Source: Erysipelotrichia bacterium (GTDB taxonomy: Bacteria > Bacillota_I > Bacilli_A > Erysipelotrichales > Erysipelotrichaceae). Taken from it: a stretch of DNA of 55,149 nucleotides. The notes under the pieces were generated by a model, which was given only the letters and a program-made list of their open reading frames with translations, had not been told where the DNA came from and made no database searches. Of this stretch, positions 30,001 through 39,601 are shown in pieces; within the stretch, counting starts at the first letter, position 1, and every line of letters starts with the position of its first letter. Location of the stretch: NCBI GenBank assembly GCA_012800355.1, contig JAAZJL010000090.1:1-55149 (forward strand). Direction: 5' to 3'. Both the position numbers and the translations under genes were made by a program.

Positions 30001-30761
30001 CAAATATTAAAACAAGCGCAAGTGCGAATGAGTACACATCTAATTCTAAGGGATTTGTTACAATCAATGATATTATTCGATACGAAGGCTTAGAACCTAA
30101 TAGAGAATATCAAGCTATTGGTTGGTTAATGATAGATATGGAGAACGAGTTATTAAATAGTGATGGGGAACGGTATGAAGCATCAATAGTATTTACTCCA
30201 ACGTCAACAAATGGTACAGTCGAAGTATCATTTAATATTCCGATTAAACTTCTTACAAAAGGTAATCTTGTTATCTTTGAAGAGTTATATATTGAAGATA
30301 AATTGATTGCAGAACACAAGGACTTTCATGATCCAGAACAAACCGTTTCATTTATTAAAATTGTTATCCAAAAAATTGATGTAGACACTCATTTACCATT
30401 AGAGGGTGTTGAATTTACACTATATGATGTGAATGGTAATCCACTAGAAATACTAAAGACTGACGAGCATGGATTGGCTCGTTTTTTAGTTCCAAAAGGT
30501 AACTATTACACTAAAGAAACAAAAGCACTTGAGGGTTATATCTCGAGTGGTGAGACATATGACTTTAAAATATTGGGTAACGAAGAGAATCATGAAGTCG
30601 TTCTAAAAATTGAGAACAAAAAAATTCCAGAACTACCTAAAACAGGAACTGGTATCACAAAGAATGAAATAATAACGATAGCATTGTTATCAACTGGAAT
30701 ATTCCTCATATTCTTACACTTGAAAAAGAAGGAATCAGAGAATGAAGAAAATAAAGATTAA
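27024..30761 (+). CDS. LPXTG-anchored thioester/SpaA(Cna-B)/VaFE-type adhesin
   Basis: N-term VYCLDPE...ATQVMIWDV (thioester-domain Cys/Gln motifs); multiple SpaA-like repeats (GAVFEIYD.., Y.L.E..AP.GY); two VaFE-like blocks; LPKTG + TM + charged tail. Confidence 0.87.
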   Translation: MNLNSIRKSPKKFVLISAIVSLILTGFSLKTISANASTVNVVVGKNYYVTYDFERSTRHPNYHPSYQYYNWHWGDLHVDGQIVYCLDPETKIPSPNGYTSSNWNDYTKAQQDRMILIANYGAGYDGNNSAKMRFATQVMIWDVAGWNVKNIRVFGSQSSFDISNEIALINSRIANHTKRPAFHNTTQSVKVGETFTLTDSTLSSFDVNSLPNGLKLVNKSGNSLTLEVTSNAIDNGSLSLIKKAANKEGSSIVYKKPGNQTFAMFKNDDPVYATLHFELAFGNIEISKKDTNGNIISNAVFELSNDKSNIIGTYTTDSNGKATINDLIEGTYYIREKSVPSPLIVDTSWKEIKVTAGQTATLSATNSIAVGKIEVTKKSIHGDLIPGASFEIRDKNSKLVDELITDTNGYAQSKDLILGSYSVTEVNVPEPLVLDTTPINVTIQYKDQITPIVVEGVEKVNDYQRSDLTLNKVENDWDTLQPENNGLILSGAMIELYAKEDIKEGSKLIYRSGELIGKEVTNTVGQVKFHNLPLGEYFAKETVAPEGYILSDNIWNISLKYDSGKMTTEVISNESTLTNQTVYGKSKIHKTSNGGKEFLQGAIFGLFTDSGESLGEFITDSKGELVSPNLRYGSYYWQELKAPTGYYLDNTKHYFEITLDDHQDIVHLPITNEYIEMKLQIIKTDAETSIPLQGAVFEIYDENDELVTFSFLDENYETQVQNQFITNVNGVAFTRGNLKYGNYTLVEVEAPKGYIRQEPVEFSIDEKTTSIELPVIGRTKVQEVSNQPTTTEIVKLSENSGEPLEGAHLQLIHKETNEILLDWISDGEPVVFKGLYIGEPYVLKEVKAPNEYFAADPIEFVVKETTEIQTIIMLNELIPEIKTQAFYEDGDKVNLVKEEMTVIDTVTYENLVVGKEYTLRGKLLTINTQESIAESEITFTAGNPNGTIDLTFKFDASLLFGKTLVVFEDLYRDERLVATHSDLTDKDQTIYIPNIKTSASANEYTSNSKGFVTINDIIRYEGLEPNREYQAIGWLMIDMENELLNSDGERYEASIVFTPTSTNGTVEVSFNIPIKLLTKGNLVIFEELYIEDKLIAEHKDFHDPEQTVSFIKIVIQKIDVDTHLPLEGVEFTLYDVNGNPLEILKTDEHGLARFLVPKGNYYTKETKALEGYISSGETYDFKILGNEENHEVVLKIENKKIPELPKTGTGITKNEIITIALLSTGIFLIFLHLKKKESENEENKD

Positions 30762-30867
30762 ACGAAAAACTCTCAAATTTGCATATATTGCATTTCTAAT
30801 AATACTCTTGTTGATCGTCTATATAGTTCTAGAAACCATGTCATATTCACAGTATGTACATGTATAA
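30742..30867 (+). CDS. Small single-TM peptide overlapping the adhesin stop
   Basis: MKKIKIKRKTLKFAYIAFLIILLLIVYIVLETMSYSQYVHV*; tightly packed in operon. Confidence 0.45.
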   Translation: MKKIKIKRKTLKFAYIAFLIILLLIVYIVLETMSYSQYVHV

Positions 30868-30881
30868 ATATCGGAGGGAAA

Positions 30882-31238
30882 ATGGAACAAGAAAAGTATA
30901 TGACTGCCGTTGTAGAAGACAAACTTGTCTTACTATCCTATGGCAGACTAAAACGATCACAATTTGACTCATCATTATTCATTTATGATATTGGTTCTTT
31001 AGATAATGGCTTCGAGCCTCTACTTATTAAAAATCAAGTCATTGTTAATCATTACGGGACACTCATTTCAAGTGTCCCTTTATTAAGCGAAGATAGGATT
31101 ATTATTTTATTAGATGATGACAACTTTAGAGAACTTGATGACTATTTAAGTGTCGAAGAATATCAACAAATTGATGCTAAAGAAAATAATCTTTTATTGA
31201 AACAAAGGGAAACTTTTGACATTAACCAAGATATGTGA
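30882..31238 (+). CDS. ICE-associated hypothetical protein
   Basis: RBS GGAGGG; overlaps the next gene by 4 nt. Confidence 0.65.
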   Translation: MEQEKYMTAVVEDKLVLLSYGRLKRSQFDSSLFIYDIGSLDNGFEPLLIKNQVIVNHYGTLISSVPLLSEDRIIILLDDDNFRELDDYLSVEEYQQIDAKENNLLLKQRETFDINQDM

Positions 31239-32182
31239 AGAAAGGAGGTTTTATTTTGAAGTCCCCCATACCTTATATCGGAGGGAAAAGAGCACTCCTT
31301 CACGAGATATTACCCTTAATCCCCGACAAGTACTATAGATATGTTGAGGTGTTTGGTGGTGGAGCATCAGTTCTATTTGCCAAACCTCCTACCCGATTTG
31401 AAGTATATAATGATGTTCAAGATAACTTAGTTAATTTGTTTTTAGTATTAAAAGAACGTCATTTCTCATTTTTAAACGAGTTAAATGTACTGAGCCTTAA
31501 CTCTAGAACAGAATTTAATATCCTCAAAAAGATTGTTAGTGGTGATTATACACCCTACGCATATATAGAGGATGAACTTAATGTTGCCAAGGTAACCTTA
31601 AAACCACTAGAATATAAAGAAATCAAAGAAATATTAACTACAAAGGCTCGAATGCATGATGTGAATCGAGCTGTCTCTTACTATCGATTACTAAGAACAA
31701 GTTATGGTGCTGGTGGAACATCTTTTGGTGCAAGACCCATTGAGGTGCATACATTAAAAATATACCGTGATATTTCAAAAGCACATCACAGACTTAAGCG
31801 TGTTGTTGTTGAAAATAAGGACTTTGAAGATCTTATAAAACAATATGATGCGGAAGATTCATTTTTCTATTGTGATCCTCCCTACTTTGGTACTGAACAA
31901 ACATACGATGCGCCATTTTATTCAAATGATCATGAACGATTATTTCATGTCTTAGATAATATAAAAGGACAGTTTCTTTTGTCATATGATGACAGCGAAT
32001 ATATTAGAGATTTGTATAAAGACTACCACATCGTATCGGTAACAAGATTGAATAACTTAAAGCAGAGGTATGATCCTGGAAGCGAGTTTAAAGAAGTCTT
32101 AATTGCTAACTACGACATTTCAAAAATCAAAAAAGAAAAAACAGTTCAATTGGAGCTATGGAGCGAGGAAAATGAATTATAA
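31235..32182 (+). CDS. Dam-type (D12 class) N6-adenine DNA methyltransferase
   Basis: SPIPYIGGKRALLHEILPLIP, FGGGASVLF, YCDPPYFGTEQTYDAPF. Confidence 0.9.
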   Translation: MKKGGFILKSPIPYIGGKRALLHEILPLIPDKYYRYVEVFGGGASVLFAKPPTRFEVYNDVQDNLVNLFLVLKERHFSFLNELNVLSLNSRTEFNILKKIVSGDYTPYAYIEDELNVAKVTLKPLEYKEIKEILTTKARMHDVNRAVSYYRLLRTSYGAGGTSFGARPIEVHTLKIYRDISKAHHRLKRVVVENKDFEDLIKQYDAEDSFFYCDPPYFGTEQTYDAPFYSNDHERLFHVLDNIKGQFLLSYDDSEYIRDLYKDYHIVSVTRLNNLKQRYDPGSEFKEVLIANYDISKIKKEKTVQLELWSEENEL

Positions 32183-32450
32183 ATCAGAAGTTAAAATACT
32201 GGATGACAAAGGTCGCATCAGTATATCTAAGGAACTCAGAGATTCACTGCAATTTGAAAAGGGGGCTGTATTAAAACTGCAAATTAAGGATGGGAACTTA
32301 CTCATCAGGAAAGTTGGTATTCTTGACCACGAAGGAAACTCTGATAAAGAAATTATGAACAATATTCAAAACGCTTTTAATGCACTTTCAAAAAAAGAAA
32401 AGCTTAGAATCGCAAAACAGATCATCAGTATGATAGAAGGAGTTGATTAA
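32172..32450 (+). CDS. AbrB/SpoVT-like regulator (ORF start refined from 32103)
   Basis: GCGAGGAAA RBS before MNYKSEVKILDDKGRISISKELRDSLQFEKGAVLKLQIKDGNLLIRK (swapped-hairpin AbrB pattern). Confidence 0.75.
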   Translation: MNYKSEVKILDDKGRISISKELRDSLQFEKGAVLKLQIKDGNLLIRKVGILDHEGNSDKEIMNNIQNAFNALSKKEKLRIAKQIISMIEGVD

Positions 32451-32784
32451 AGTGAAATTTAAAAAGGTGAAAAATACAGTCTTATTTGTGACAATATATT
32501 TATCAAGTACGTTACTATTTCCAATTCATGCTGCAGGTAATGTGTCGGGAGTAATTGAAGAAACATGGAAGAATGCAGAGAGTCAAATAAGACAGGTAGT
32601 GGATAATGTTATCTTCCCTGCTCTCAGTGTATTGCTAGCAATTTTCTTTTTTGTTAAGTTAGGAAGTGCATATTTTGATTACAAGAAAAATAATGATCGT
32701 TTCGAATGGACTGCCCCAGCGATCTTATTTGTTGCGTTAGTATTCACACTAACTGCACCAAGTTATATTTGGAAAGTTTTATAA
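32443..32784 (+). CDS. Small T4SS membrane protein (DUF3852/VirB2-like)
   Basis: Signal-like N-term plus two hydrophobic segments; directly before VirB6-like gene. Confidence 0.6.
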   Translation: MIKVKFKKVKNTVLFVTIYLSSTLLFPIHAAGNVSGVIEETWKNAESQIRQVVDNVIFPALSVLLAIFFFVKLGSAYFDYKKNNDRFEWTAPAILFVALVFTLTAPSYIWKVL

Positions 32785-32785
32785 G

Positions 32786-33631
32786 ATGTTTATATGGGAT
32801 TTTGTTGTAGACAAACTATTCGATCAAGTAACAGATTGGATTCATGGGCAGATTGTCGCATTTTTAGGAGAGTTCTTCGGTATGATCAACAACATGGGTG
32901 CTGAGTTATTCGACTTTGTTTGGGTTAAAGCCATTGTACTTTTCTTTAATTACTTCGCATGGGCAATGTTCACCGTGGGGTTAATTCTAGCTGTATTTGA
33001 AACTGCCCTCGCTTATCAAAATGGCCAAGGTAATATTGGCAATACTTTTATCAATATTCTGAAGGGATTTATTGCAACATCCCTAATAACAGTACTTCCA
33101 ATTGAACTTTTTAAGTTTGCTGTTTCGATGCAAATTATTCTATCTAAAAGTATTGCTGGATTACAAGGTGGAGAAGCAGGCATTGGTGCTATGGCCACCA
33201 ATACAATGTCTACCATTAACAAATCTGGTTTATCGATCATATTCAGCATTTTTCTTTTAATTGCTGTTGGGTATTCTGTCATCAAAATATTTTTTACTAA
33301 TCTCAAAAGAGGTGGTATATTACTAACTCAAATTGCCGTAGGAAGTCTATATATGATATCTGTTCCAAGAGGCTATATTGATGGATTTACAGGTTGGAGT
33401 AAACAAATCATCGCACTATGTTTAACCACATTTTTGCAATCAGTATTCCTGGTAGCAGGACTCATGGTTTTTCAAGACAGTTTACTATTAGGCATAGGAT
33501 TAATGCTGAGCGCAAACGAAATACCTCGCATTGCTGAACAGTTTGGACTGGACTCATCAACACGAGGTAATATGATGGGCACTATTTATGCAACACAAAG
33601 TGCTCTAAATATCGTAAAATCATTTAAATAA
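32786..33631 (+). CDS. VirB6/TrbL-like conjugal transfer membrane protein
   Basis: Polytopic ~280-aa protein in T4SS gene order. Confidence 0.75.
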   Translation: MFIWDFVVDKLFDQVTDWIHGQIVAFLGEFFGMINNMGAELFDFVWVKAIVLFFNYFAWAMFTVGLILAVFETALAYQNGQGNIGNTFINILKGFIATSLITVLPIELFKFAVSMQIILSKSIAGLQGGEAGIGAMATNTMSTINKSGLSIIFSIFLLIAVGYSVIKIFFTNLKRGGILLTQIAVGSLYMISVPRGYIDGFTGWSKQIIALCLTTFLQSVFLVAGLMVFQDSLLLGIGLMLSANEIPRIAEQFGLDSSTRGNMMGTIYATQSALNIVKSFK

Positions 33632-33644
33632 TTATGGAGGAATT

Positions 33645-33923
33645 ATGTATCTATACCCAAACAACCTAAGAGCTAGACCGATGCTTTGGCTTTGGTACCT
33701 AAAGGATATCGTGGTCATCGGGGTGATCACACTAATTGCGGTATTCGTTTATGCACAATTTAGTAACATTAATCTTCTGCTAGGAGTAGCAGTTTATTCA
33801 ATTTTATCATTAAGATTTGACGACTTAAGTATCTTGGATATTCTAACTCACTTATGTCGTTTTTTTATACTCGAACAACAAACTTTTATTTGGAAAAACG
33901 AAAGGATTATAAATCATGAATAA
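33645..33923 (+). CDS. PrgI/VirB3-like small membrane protein
   Basis: Two N-terminal hydrophobic helices, T4SS gene order upstream of VirB4. Confidence 0.55.
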   Translation: MYLYPNNLRARPMLWLWYLKDIVVIGVITLIAVFVYAQFSNINLLLGVAVYSILSLRFDDLSILDILTHLCRFFILEQQTFIWKNERIINHE

Positions 33924-34236
33924 AAATAGAAATCTAGCATATGGCTATGTTTATGACATTGATGGAATGTATGACGAGATATTTGTGTTTGAAAACACCC
34001 CAATAAATGTTGCAAGTTTCATCACCATTAACAACATGAATGAATGTACTATCACAAATGAAGCAGATACCTTAATCTTAACGTCAATTACTGGAGGTTT
34101 TGTTGATACATGTCCTGATCAAGATTATCTAACAAGAGTTCTATTTCCTGTGCTACTCCCCATGCAGACAGGGCAAACAGATCCTATTGAAATAGAATTC
34201 ATTCAGGATCACTTTACATATGAAATGGAGATGTAA
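33916..34236 (+). CDS. ICE-associated hypothetical protein
   Basis: Overlapping ORFs in operon. Confidence 0.55.
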   Translation: MNKNRNLAYGYVYDIDGMYDEIFVFENTPINVASFITINNMNECTITNEADTLILTSITGGFVDTCPDQDYLTRVLFPVLLPMQTGQTDPIEIEFIQDHFTYEMEM

Positions 34237-34237
34237 A

Positions 34238-34810
34238 ATGTTTCGTAAAAATAAAAAATCTACGAGAAAGCTTTTGAATCTTAAAAAACTTGATACCTCG
34301 CGTATCATTGGATACAACGGTCATCAGTTACTTTATTACTCCGTTGTTCCCTATAACTTATCTGTTTTATCAAATGAAAATATTGAATCAAAGATATTTG
34401 AACTTATGAACTTGATAAGAGGTACAGAGAGTGTTGAAATACTTTGTTTGAATAACAGAGAAAATTTTAGGTTTAACAAAGACTACCTTGTTAAACGAAT
34501 TCAAGATGAAACTATTAGCAGTATTAAAAGATTGAATAAATTGGAATTAGAATTTATTGATAGTATTCAAATCAAGACCGCAACTGCACGGTCTTTTTTA
34601 ATTGGTATACGCATACGAAAAGATGATGAAAAAATCGTGGAACACGAAGTAAATATGTTAGAGAAAACATTTAAACATCGTGGATTTACTATGCAAAAGC
34701 TAAGTCCTGATGAACTTAAAACCTTATTGGCGGTTTACTTTGAACAAAATGTGACATCAGATACTTTTGAAGATATAGATGGAGAGAGGTGGCTAATAGA
34801 TGAATTTTAG
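34238..34810 (+). CDS. ICE-associated hypothetical protein (start refined)
   Basis: GGAGATGTAAA-ATG; overlaps virB4-like start. Confidence 0.6.
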   Translation: MFRKNKKSTRKLLNLKKLDTSRIIGYNGHQLLYYSVVPYNLSVLSNENIESKIFELMNLIRGTESVEILCLNNRENFRFNKDYLVKRIQDETISSIKRLNKLELEFIDSIQIKTATARSFLIGIRIRKDDEKIVEHEVNMLEKTFKHRGFTMQKLSPDELKTLLAVYFEQNVTSDTFEDIDGERWLIDEF

Positions 34811-36644
34811 AAGAAGACCTAAAAATAAACAAGGTCATACTGAACAAAAGAAGATGCATGACTTTCTGGACATGATATCACCTTCAACTATAAAGTTTTA
34901 CACCGATTACTACATATGTGGTAACACTTATAGGTCAGTATGGGCTATAAGACAGTATCCTACATCGACGGAAGAGCTTGCCCTACTTCGTTATTTGGGA
35001 GAAAAAGAAAATGTCACCTTAAAAATTTATTCGAGAATTGTAACACCTGTCGAGGAAAGGAAGATCATCTCTAATGCAACTAACAAACAAAAAATGAAAA
35101 CAGTATCTTCATCTCAAATGCAAGAAACAATTGAAGCACAGGTAGATATACAAGATTTAAATACATTAATTGCTAATATGCATAGGTCAAAAGAACCTTT
35201 AGTTCATACTGCAGTGTATATAGAAATGATCGCAAATGATTTGGAATCCTTAAATGTTCTCCAATCAAGTGTGTTTGCAGAACTAACACGTTCGAAGATG
35301 AATATAGATAAACTATTCTTAAGACAAAAGGAAGGTTTTATTTCCGTAATGCCATCTGGATTTAATGCTTTTAGAGAAGAATTTGAAAGGGTACTTCCTG
35401 CATCATCAGTTGCTAATTTATTTCCATTTAACTATTCAGGTAAAACTGATCCTAATGGTTTCTATATTGGAACTGATAAATACGGTTCTAATATCATCGT
35501 TGATTTTAATAGAAGAACTGAGGATATCACAAATTCAAATATCATCATTCTTGGTAATTCAGGGCAAGGTAAATCTTACTTACTAAAAAGTATAATTCTA
35601 ATTCACCTCCAATCAAATATGAATGTCATTGTCCTTGATCCTGAAAGTGAGTATATAGATTTAACACAAAATGTCGAAGGTGATTACATTGACTTAACGA
35701 GTGGCCAATACATTATCAATGTACTCGAACCGAAATTATGGACAGATGAAGTATTGATTGAGGATCTCTACGATGAATATACTCCTGCTGCATTTAAAAC
35801 TTCTAATGCATTGTCTCAGCATATTTCATTCTTGAAAGACTTTTTTAAAACCTATAAAGACCTGAGTAATGCACACATTGATACTTTGGAAATCATGTTA
35901 AAAAAACTATATGACAAGTTTGAAATCACCGATCGAACAGATTTATCTAAACTTAAAAGAGAAAATTATCCTATCTTAGAAGATTTATACAATTTGATAG
36001 ACCTTGAATACAAAACATACAATCCTGAAGAAAAGGAATTATATGATGAGAATATTCTTAGAGAAATTTTACTTGCAATCTATTCAATATGCAAAGGTTC
36101 TGAATCAAGATACTTCAATGGATATACAAACATCCAAGACGGAAGACTTGTAACATTTGGTGTTAAAGGTTTACTCAATTCGAATGAAAACTTAAGAAAT
36201 GCATTACTCTTCAATGTTTTATCGTATATGTCTAACGAACTCTTAACAAAAGGAAAAACAGTTGGTGCTTTGGATGAGTTCTATTTATTTTTAACGAACC
36301 TAACCGCTGTTGAATATATTAGAAACTTTATGAAACGAGTACGAAAAAAAGACAGTTCAATCATTCTTGCCTCTCAAAACTTAGAAGATTTTAATATTCC
36401 TAAGATAAGAGAGTATACCAAACCACTCTTCTCAATCCCATCTCATCAATTTTTATTTAACGCTGGAAGTATCGATGTACAGTTTTATATGGATACATTA
36501 CAACTTGAAAAATCAGAGTTTGAGTTAATTAGATATCCACAGCGTGGTGTTTGCTTATACAAATGTGGAAATGAAAGGTACAACCTAAAGGTTGAAGTTC
36601 CTGAGTACAAATCAAAATTATTTGGTGAAGGTGGCGGACGCTAA
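34800..36644 (+). CDS. VirB4/TraE-like conjugative ATPase
   Basis: Walker A ILGNSGQGKSYLLK, Walker B-like VGALDEFYLFL, RKKDSSIILASQNLEDF. Confidence 0.9.
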   Translation: MNFRRRPKNKQGHTEQKKMHDFLDMISPSTIKFYTDYYICGNTYRSVWAIRQYPTSTEELALLRYLGEKENVTLKIYSRIVTPVEERKIISNATNKQKMKTVSSSQMQETIEAQVDIQDLNTLIANMHRSKEPLVHTAVYIEMIANDLESLNVLQSSVFAELTRSKMNIDKLFLRQKEGFISVMPSGFNAFREEFERVLPASSVANLFPFNYSGKTDPNGFYIGTDKYGSNIIVDFNRRTEDITNSNIIILGNSGQGKSYLLKSIILIHLQSNMNVIVLDPESEYIDLTQNVEGDYIDLTSGQYIINVLEPKLWTDEVLIEDLYDEYTPAAFKTSNALSQHISFLKDFFKTYKDLSNAHIDTLEIMLKKLYDKFEITDRTDLSKLKRENYPILEDLYNLIDLEYKTYNPEEKELYDENILREILLAIYSICKGSESRYFNGYTNIQDGRLVTFGVKGLLNSNENLRNALLFNVLSYMSNELLTKGKTVGALDEFYLFLTNLTAVEYIRNFMKRVRKKDSSIILASQNLEDFNIPKIREYTKPLFSIPSHQFLFNAGSIDVQFYMDTLQLEKSEFELIRYPQRGVCLYKCGNERYNLKVEVPEYKSKLFGEGGGR

Positions 36645-37720
36645 TGTTCAAAGGAAGCAAGATACTTCTATCTCTAATTACTACAGAAAATGGTAGAAAA
36701 ACACTTAAAAATATATTACTTATAACACTCTCTCCTTTAATAATTATTGTTCTATTTATAGCTGTTTTAGGAGATGCGACTTCAAAACACAACCATGAAA
36801 TTATCGATGTTTTATTCCATAATAAAGAAATATGGTCTGATGTTCCATCTGAGTTCTCACAGTCCATTAGTACAATCAAGAATACCTTTGAACAAATTGA
36901 TACTGAAATTGCATTATTAGAAAATGTTAAGGGAAAAATTGATGACACTTTTATTAAATCAATCTTACTCTCTCTTTCATTGAACAAAGAAAACGAAAAT
37001 GTGGTTGATCAACTTAACATTCACGAATATACTAAACTTTTCTATACATTAGAAATAGAATCAAACAATGACGATGAATCATTCGAAGACAATATAAGCA
37101 CTGTTATAATACCAATTAAATCATCGAACCACTCCATAAAAAATGTACAGTCTTTTTTTGGTATAGATTTAACTCCCTACTACGATATGATATTTGAAAT
37201 TTACCACGTCGCCTTGACAGGGAAAAATAAAGGTTTAGATACAAACGTATCGCCTCATTATTTACTGACTGAACACTTTGATAATTCGGAGATGACACAG
37301 TTTGTTGGTGGGACGTTTGGACAAATGTTTGATAATGATTGGAAACAACATGTTACCTCAGAGTTCGGTTATCGTGAACCAATAAAACTACCAGATGGAA
37401 CTTATACAGGTAACTATCATTATGGTATTGACTTTGGATATGAAAAAGGCACACCAATTTATGCTCCACTAGACGGAAAGGTTGTGCTTTCAAAATATAC
37501 TGAAGGAGATTTTGGATTCTACGTTGTTATGGATCATGGTGGTGGTATTCTTACTCTCTATGCACACTTATCAAGAATTCATGTTGATGAAGGTGAAGAA
37601 GTCACTCAAGGTGAAACTGTTGGAGAAGTGGGATCATCTGGTGCTAGTACAGGCAATCACCTACATTTTGAAATAATAGAAGATAGAGTACGTATTGATC
37701 CTAGAAAATATTTAAAATAA
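36644..37720 (+). CDS. M23-family peptidoglycan peptidase (T4SS-associated)
   Basis: YHYGIDFGYEKGTPIYAPLDGKVV...GGGILTLYAHLSRIHVDEGEEVTQGETVGEVGSSGASTGNHLHFEI. Confidence 0.92.
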   Translation: MFKGSKILLSLITTENGRKTLKNILLITLSPLIIIVLFIAVLGDATSKHNHEIIDVLFHNKEIWSDVPSEFSQSISTIKNTFEQIDTEIALLENVKGKIDDTFIKSILLSLSLNKENENVVDQLNIHEYTKLFYTLEIESNNDDESFEDNISTVIIPIKSSNHSIKNVQSFFGIDLTPYYDMIFEIYHVALTGKNKGLDTNVSPHYLLTEHFDNSEMTQFVGGTFGQMFDNDWKQHVTSEFGYREPIKLPDGTYTGNYHYGIDFGYEKGTPIYAPLDGKVVLSKYTEGDFGFYVVMDHGGGILTLYAHLSRIHVDEGEEVTQGETVGEVGSSGASTGNHLHFEIIEDRVRIDPRKYLK

Positions 37721-37733
37721 AGGAGCTTAGTAA

Positions 37734-38057
37734 ATGTCAGAACATTATGAAACAATCGCTAATTTAATTTATAAAGAATGCATACGTTGGGTAGTGGATT
37801 TTATCGAAGAAGAAATCTCATTCTCAACTTTGTTGGATCGATTTCAAGAGAACTATAACAAGTTTTCTGTACTGGAAGATATTGATCTATTGGACTTATT
37901 GAATGATGAAAAAGAAATTCAATTACTTGAAATAAACATTGCACTTGAAGATAGAGTCGTAGCGATTCAATTTGACGACGATACTTACAGTGAAAGACAT
38001 CTAAAAGAAATACTCATTGAAATTATTAAAATTGAAGAGAAACTAGGCGCAAATTAG
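37734..38057 (+). CDS. Hypothetical protein
   Basis: RBS AAAGGAG; in tra operon. Confidence 0.6.
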   Translation: MSEHYETIANLIYKECIRWVVDFIEEEISFSTLLDRFQENYNKFSVLEDIDLLDLLNDEKEIQLLEINIALEDRVVAIQFDDDTYSERHLKEILIEIIKIEEKLGAN

Positions 38058-38083
38058 CGCATTTTGTATAGGAAGGAATCAAA

Positions 38084-39004
38084 ATGAATATTAATAGAAT
38101 TAAATCATTGTACCCTACTGGTACACGTTTAAAGTGTGTTGAAATGAACGATACCCAAGCAGTCCCAACAGGAACTCTTGGAACAGTAGAGTTTGTTGAT
38201 GACATGGGAACCATACATGTAAATTGGGATAATGGCAGTTCACTTGGGCTAATTGTTGGAGAAGATTCGTTTGAAATAATTCAACATCAAGATTTAAATT
38301 ATGAAGTAATACCAGTAAACATCACGCTGTATGCTCCTGTATTAGCAAAGCAGAAGTTAGATCCCAAAGAACATCAAATTAAAAAAGCAATTAAAGTATC
38401 TCACCTAGAGTACTTAAACCTCTTAGATGATCCAATGAAAAATCGAGAGTATATCAAAAACCATATTGAAGATATGTATACTGAAGATGATGTTTATCAT
38501 AGTATATTAGTATATTGTGATGAAGAACAATCGGGAATTTTAATTGAATCAGAAGGATATGAGTATGCACGATATCAAGGTTTTATCGATGACGTTCATA
38601 AACTTTTAGAAACTGGAATCGTACATGTAGAAGATAATACACTGCATACAAAGATAAGAGTTTTGGTTGTTGAACCAGAGAATAAACCCTATGTTGCAAT
38701 TATAGATAATTCGTTAGAATCATCGCAAGCTATGGTTGGAGGCTATATTGAAACAGTTTATCTCAGTGACTCTGCAGAAATAATTTGTAACGAAGAAGGT
38801 AAGCTTATGAACTTACCTGCAAATAGAAGGGTTGGAAACGATATTATCGCTGGTCGTTTTATTATCGTTGGAGTAGATGATGGCGAACACTTTAAGTCAT
38901 TAAGTCCAGATGACATTAAAAAATATAGTCAACAATTTAATGATATTGAAATGATTGATCAAAAAGAAACTCAAAAATTATTGGATTATGAAATCAGATT
39001 TTAG
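38084..39004 (+). CDS. DUF4314/DUF3846-like ICE protein
   Basis: N-term YPTGTRLKCVEMNDTQAVPTGTLGTVEFVDDMGTIHVNWDNGSSLGLI; C-term RVGNDIIAGRFIIVGVDDGEHFKSLSPDDIKKY. Confidence 0.7.
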   Translation: MNINRIKSLYPTGTRLKCVEMNDTQAVPTGTLGTVEFVDDMGTIHVNWDNGSSLGLIVGEDSFEIIQHQDLNYEVIPVNITLYAPVLAKQKLDPKEHQIKKAIKVSHLEYLNLLDDPMKNREYIKNHIEDMYTEDDVYHSILVYCDEEQSGILIESEGYEYARYQGFIDDVHKLLETGIVHVEDNTLHTKIRVLVVEPENKPYVAIIDNSLESSQAMVGGYIETVYLSDSAEIICNEEGKLMNLPANRRVGNDIIAGRFIIVGVDDGEHFKSLSPDDIKKYSQQFNDIEMIDQKETQKLLDYEIRF

Positions 39005-39013
39005 GAGGAAAAT

Positions 39014-39232
39014 ATGAAAACTAAAAAAGTAACAATTGAAGTTAGTGAATCCAAATTAAGTGCTTTAGAAGTATTTATTAAAAATAGAAACTCAACAGTC
39101 GAACTAGAACTTCAAGATACATTTAATAAACTGTATGAAAGGGTTGTTCCAAATCAAGTGAAGTTGTTTGTAAAAGAAACTTCCCCCTCTAAAAAAGATG
39201 ATGGTTTGAACATACCAAAAGTCGGTAAATAA
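39014..39232 (+). CDS. Small DUF6103-like ICE protein
   Basis: AGGAGG RBS; KKVTIEVSESKLSALEVFI. Confidence 0.5.
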   Translation: MKTKKVTIEVSESKLSALEVFIKNRNSTVELELQDTFNKLYERVVPNQVKLFVKETSPSKKDDGLNIPKVGK

Positions 39233-39274
39233 TCTCCTAATTGACCCAAATCTATAGATGATTTTTACTGAAAT

Positions 39275-39405
39275 AAAGCGGTACCGCTTTTATAAGCCAA
39301 ATTTGGGATCAAGTTTCGTAAAATTCTAACATTTTTTTCAATATTTTGCTTATCGCGCATATTAAAAGCCACAAACTCGAGGTGTGTGCCCGAATCGTGG
39401 CTTTT
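39275..39405. terminator. Convergent-junction hairpins (bidirectional terminator region)
   Basis: aaagcggtaccgcttt palindrome (39275-39290) and aaaagccac...gtggctttt (39364-39405) between plus-strand tra genes and the minus-strand RM operon. Confidence 0.65.
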
Positions 39406-39580
39406 GTGCGATTATATTTCCTAAATGGAGTAAATATAGCAGTCCCATCTAGTTTGACTGCGTGTGAGCCTGTGTTGGAATAATTGCATTTTCAGTAAAT
39501 TAACCCTATTTACCGCCAAATTGGGCTGTTTATCTGAAGGGATAATTTGAAGCAGGTTAAAGAGAGGTAGTGCATTACTT

Positions 39581-39599
39581 CTACGAGCAAAGCTCGTAG
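39581..39599. repeat. Perfect short hairpin adjacent to RM nuclease stop codon
   Basis: ctacgagc-aaa-gctcgtag, 2 nt from the stop at 39602. Confidence 0.8.
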
Positions 39600-39601
39600 A
39601 A

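Noticed and set aside
32640-32675. attgctagcaat palindrome followed by T-rich tract in ORF 32443
   Set aside because: Loop would be too short for a convincing terminator; not counted in the intragenic hairpin set.
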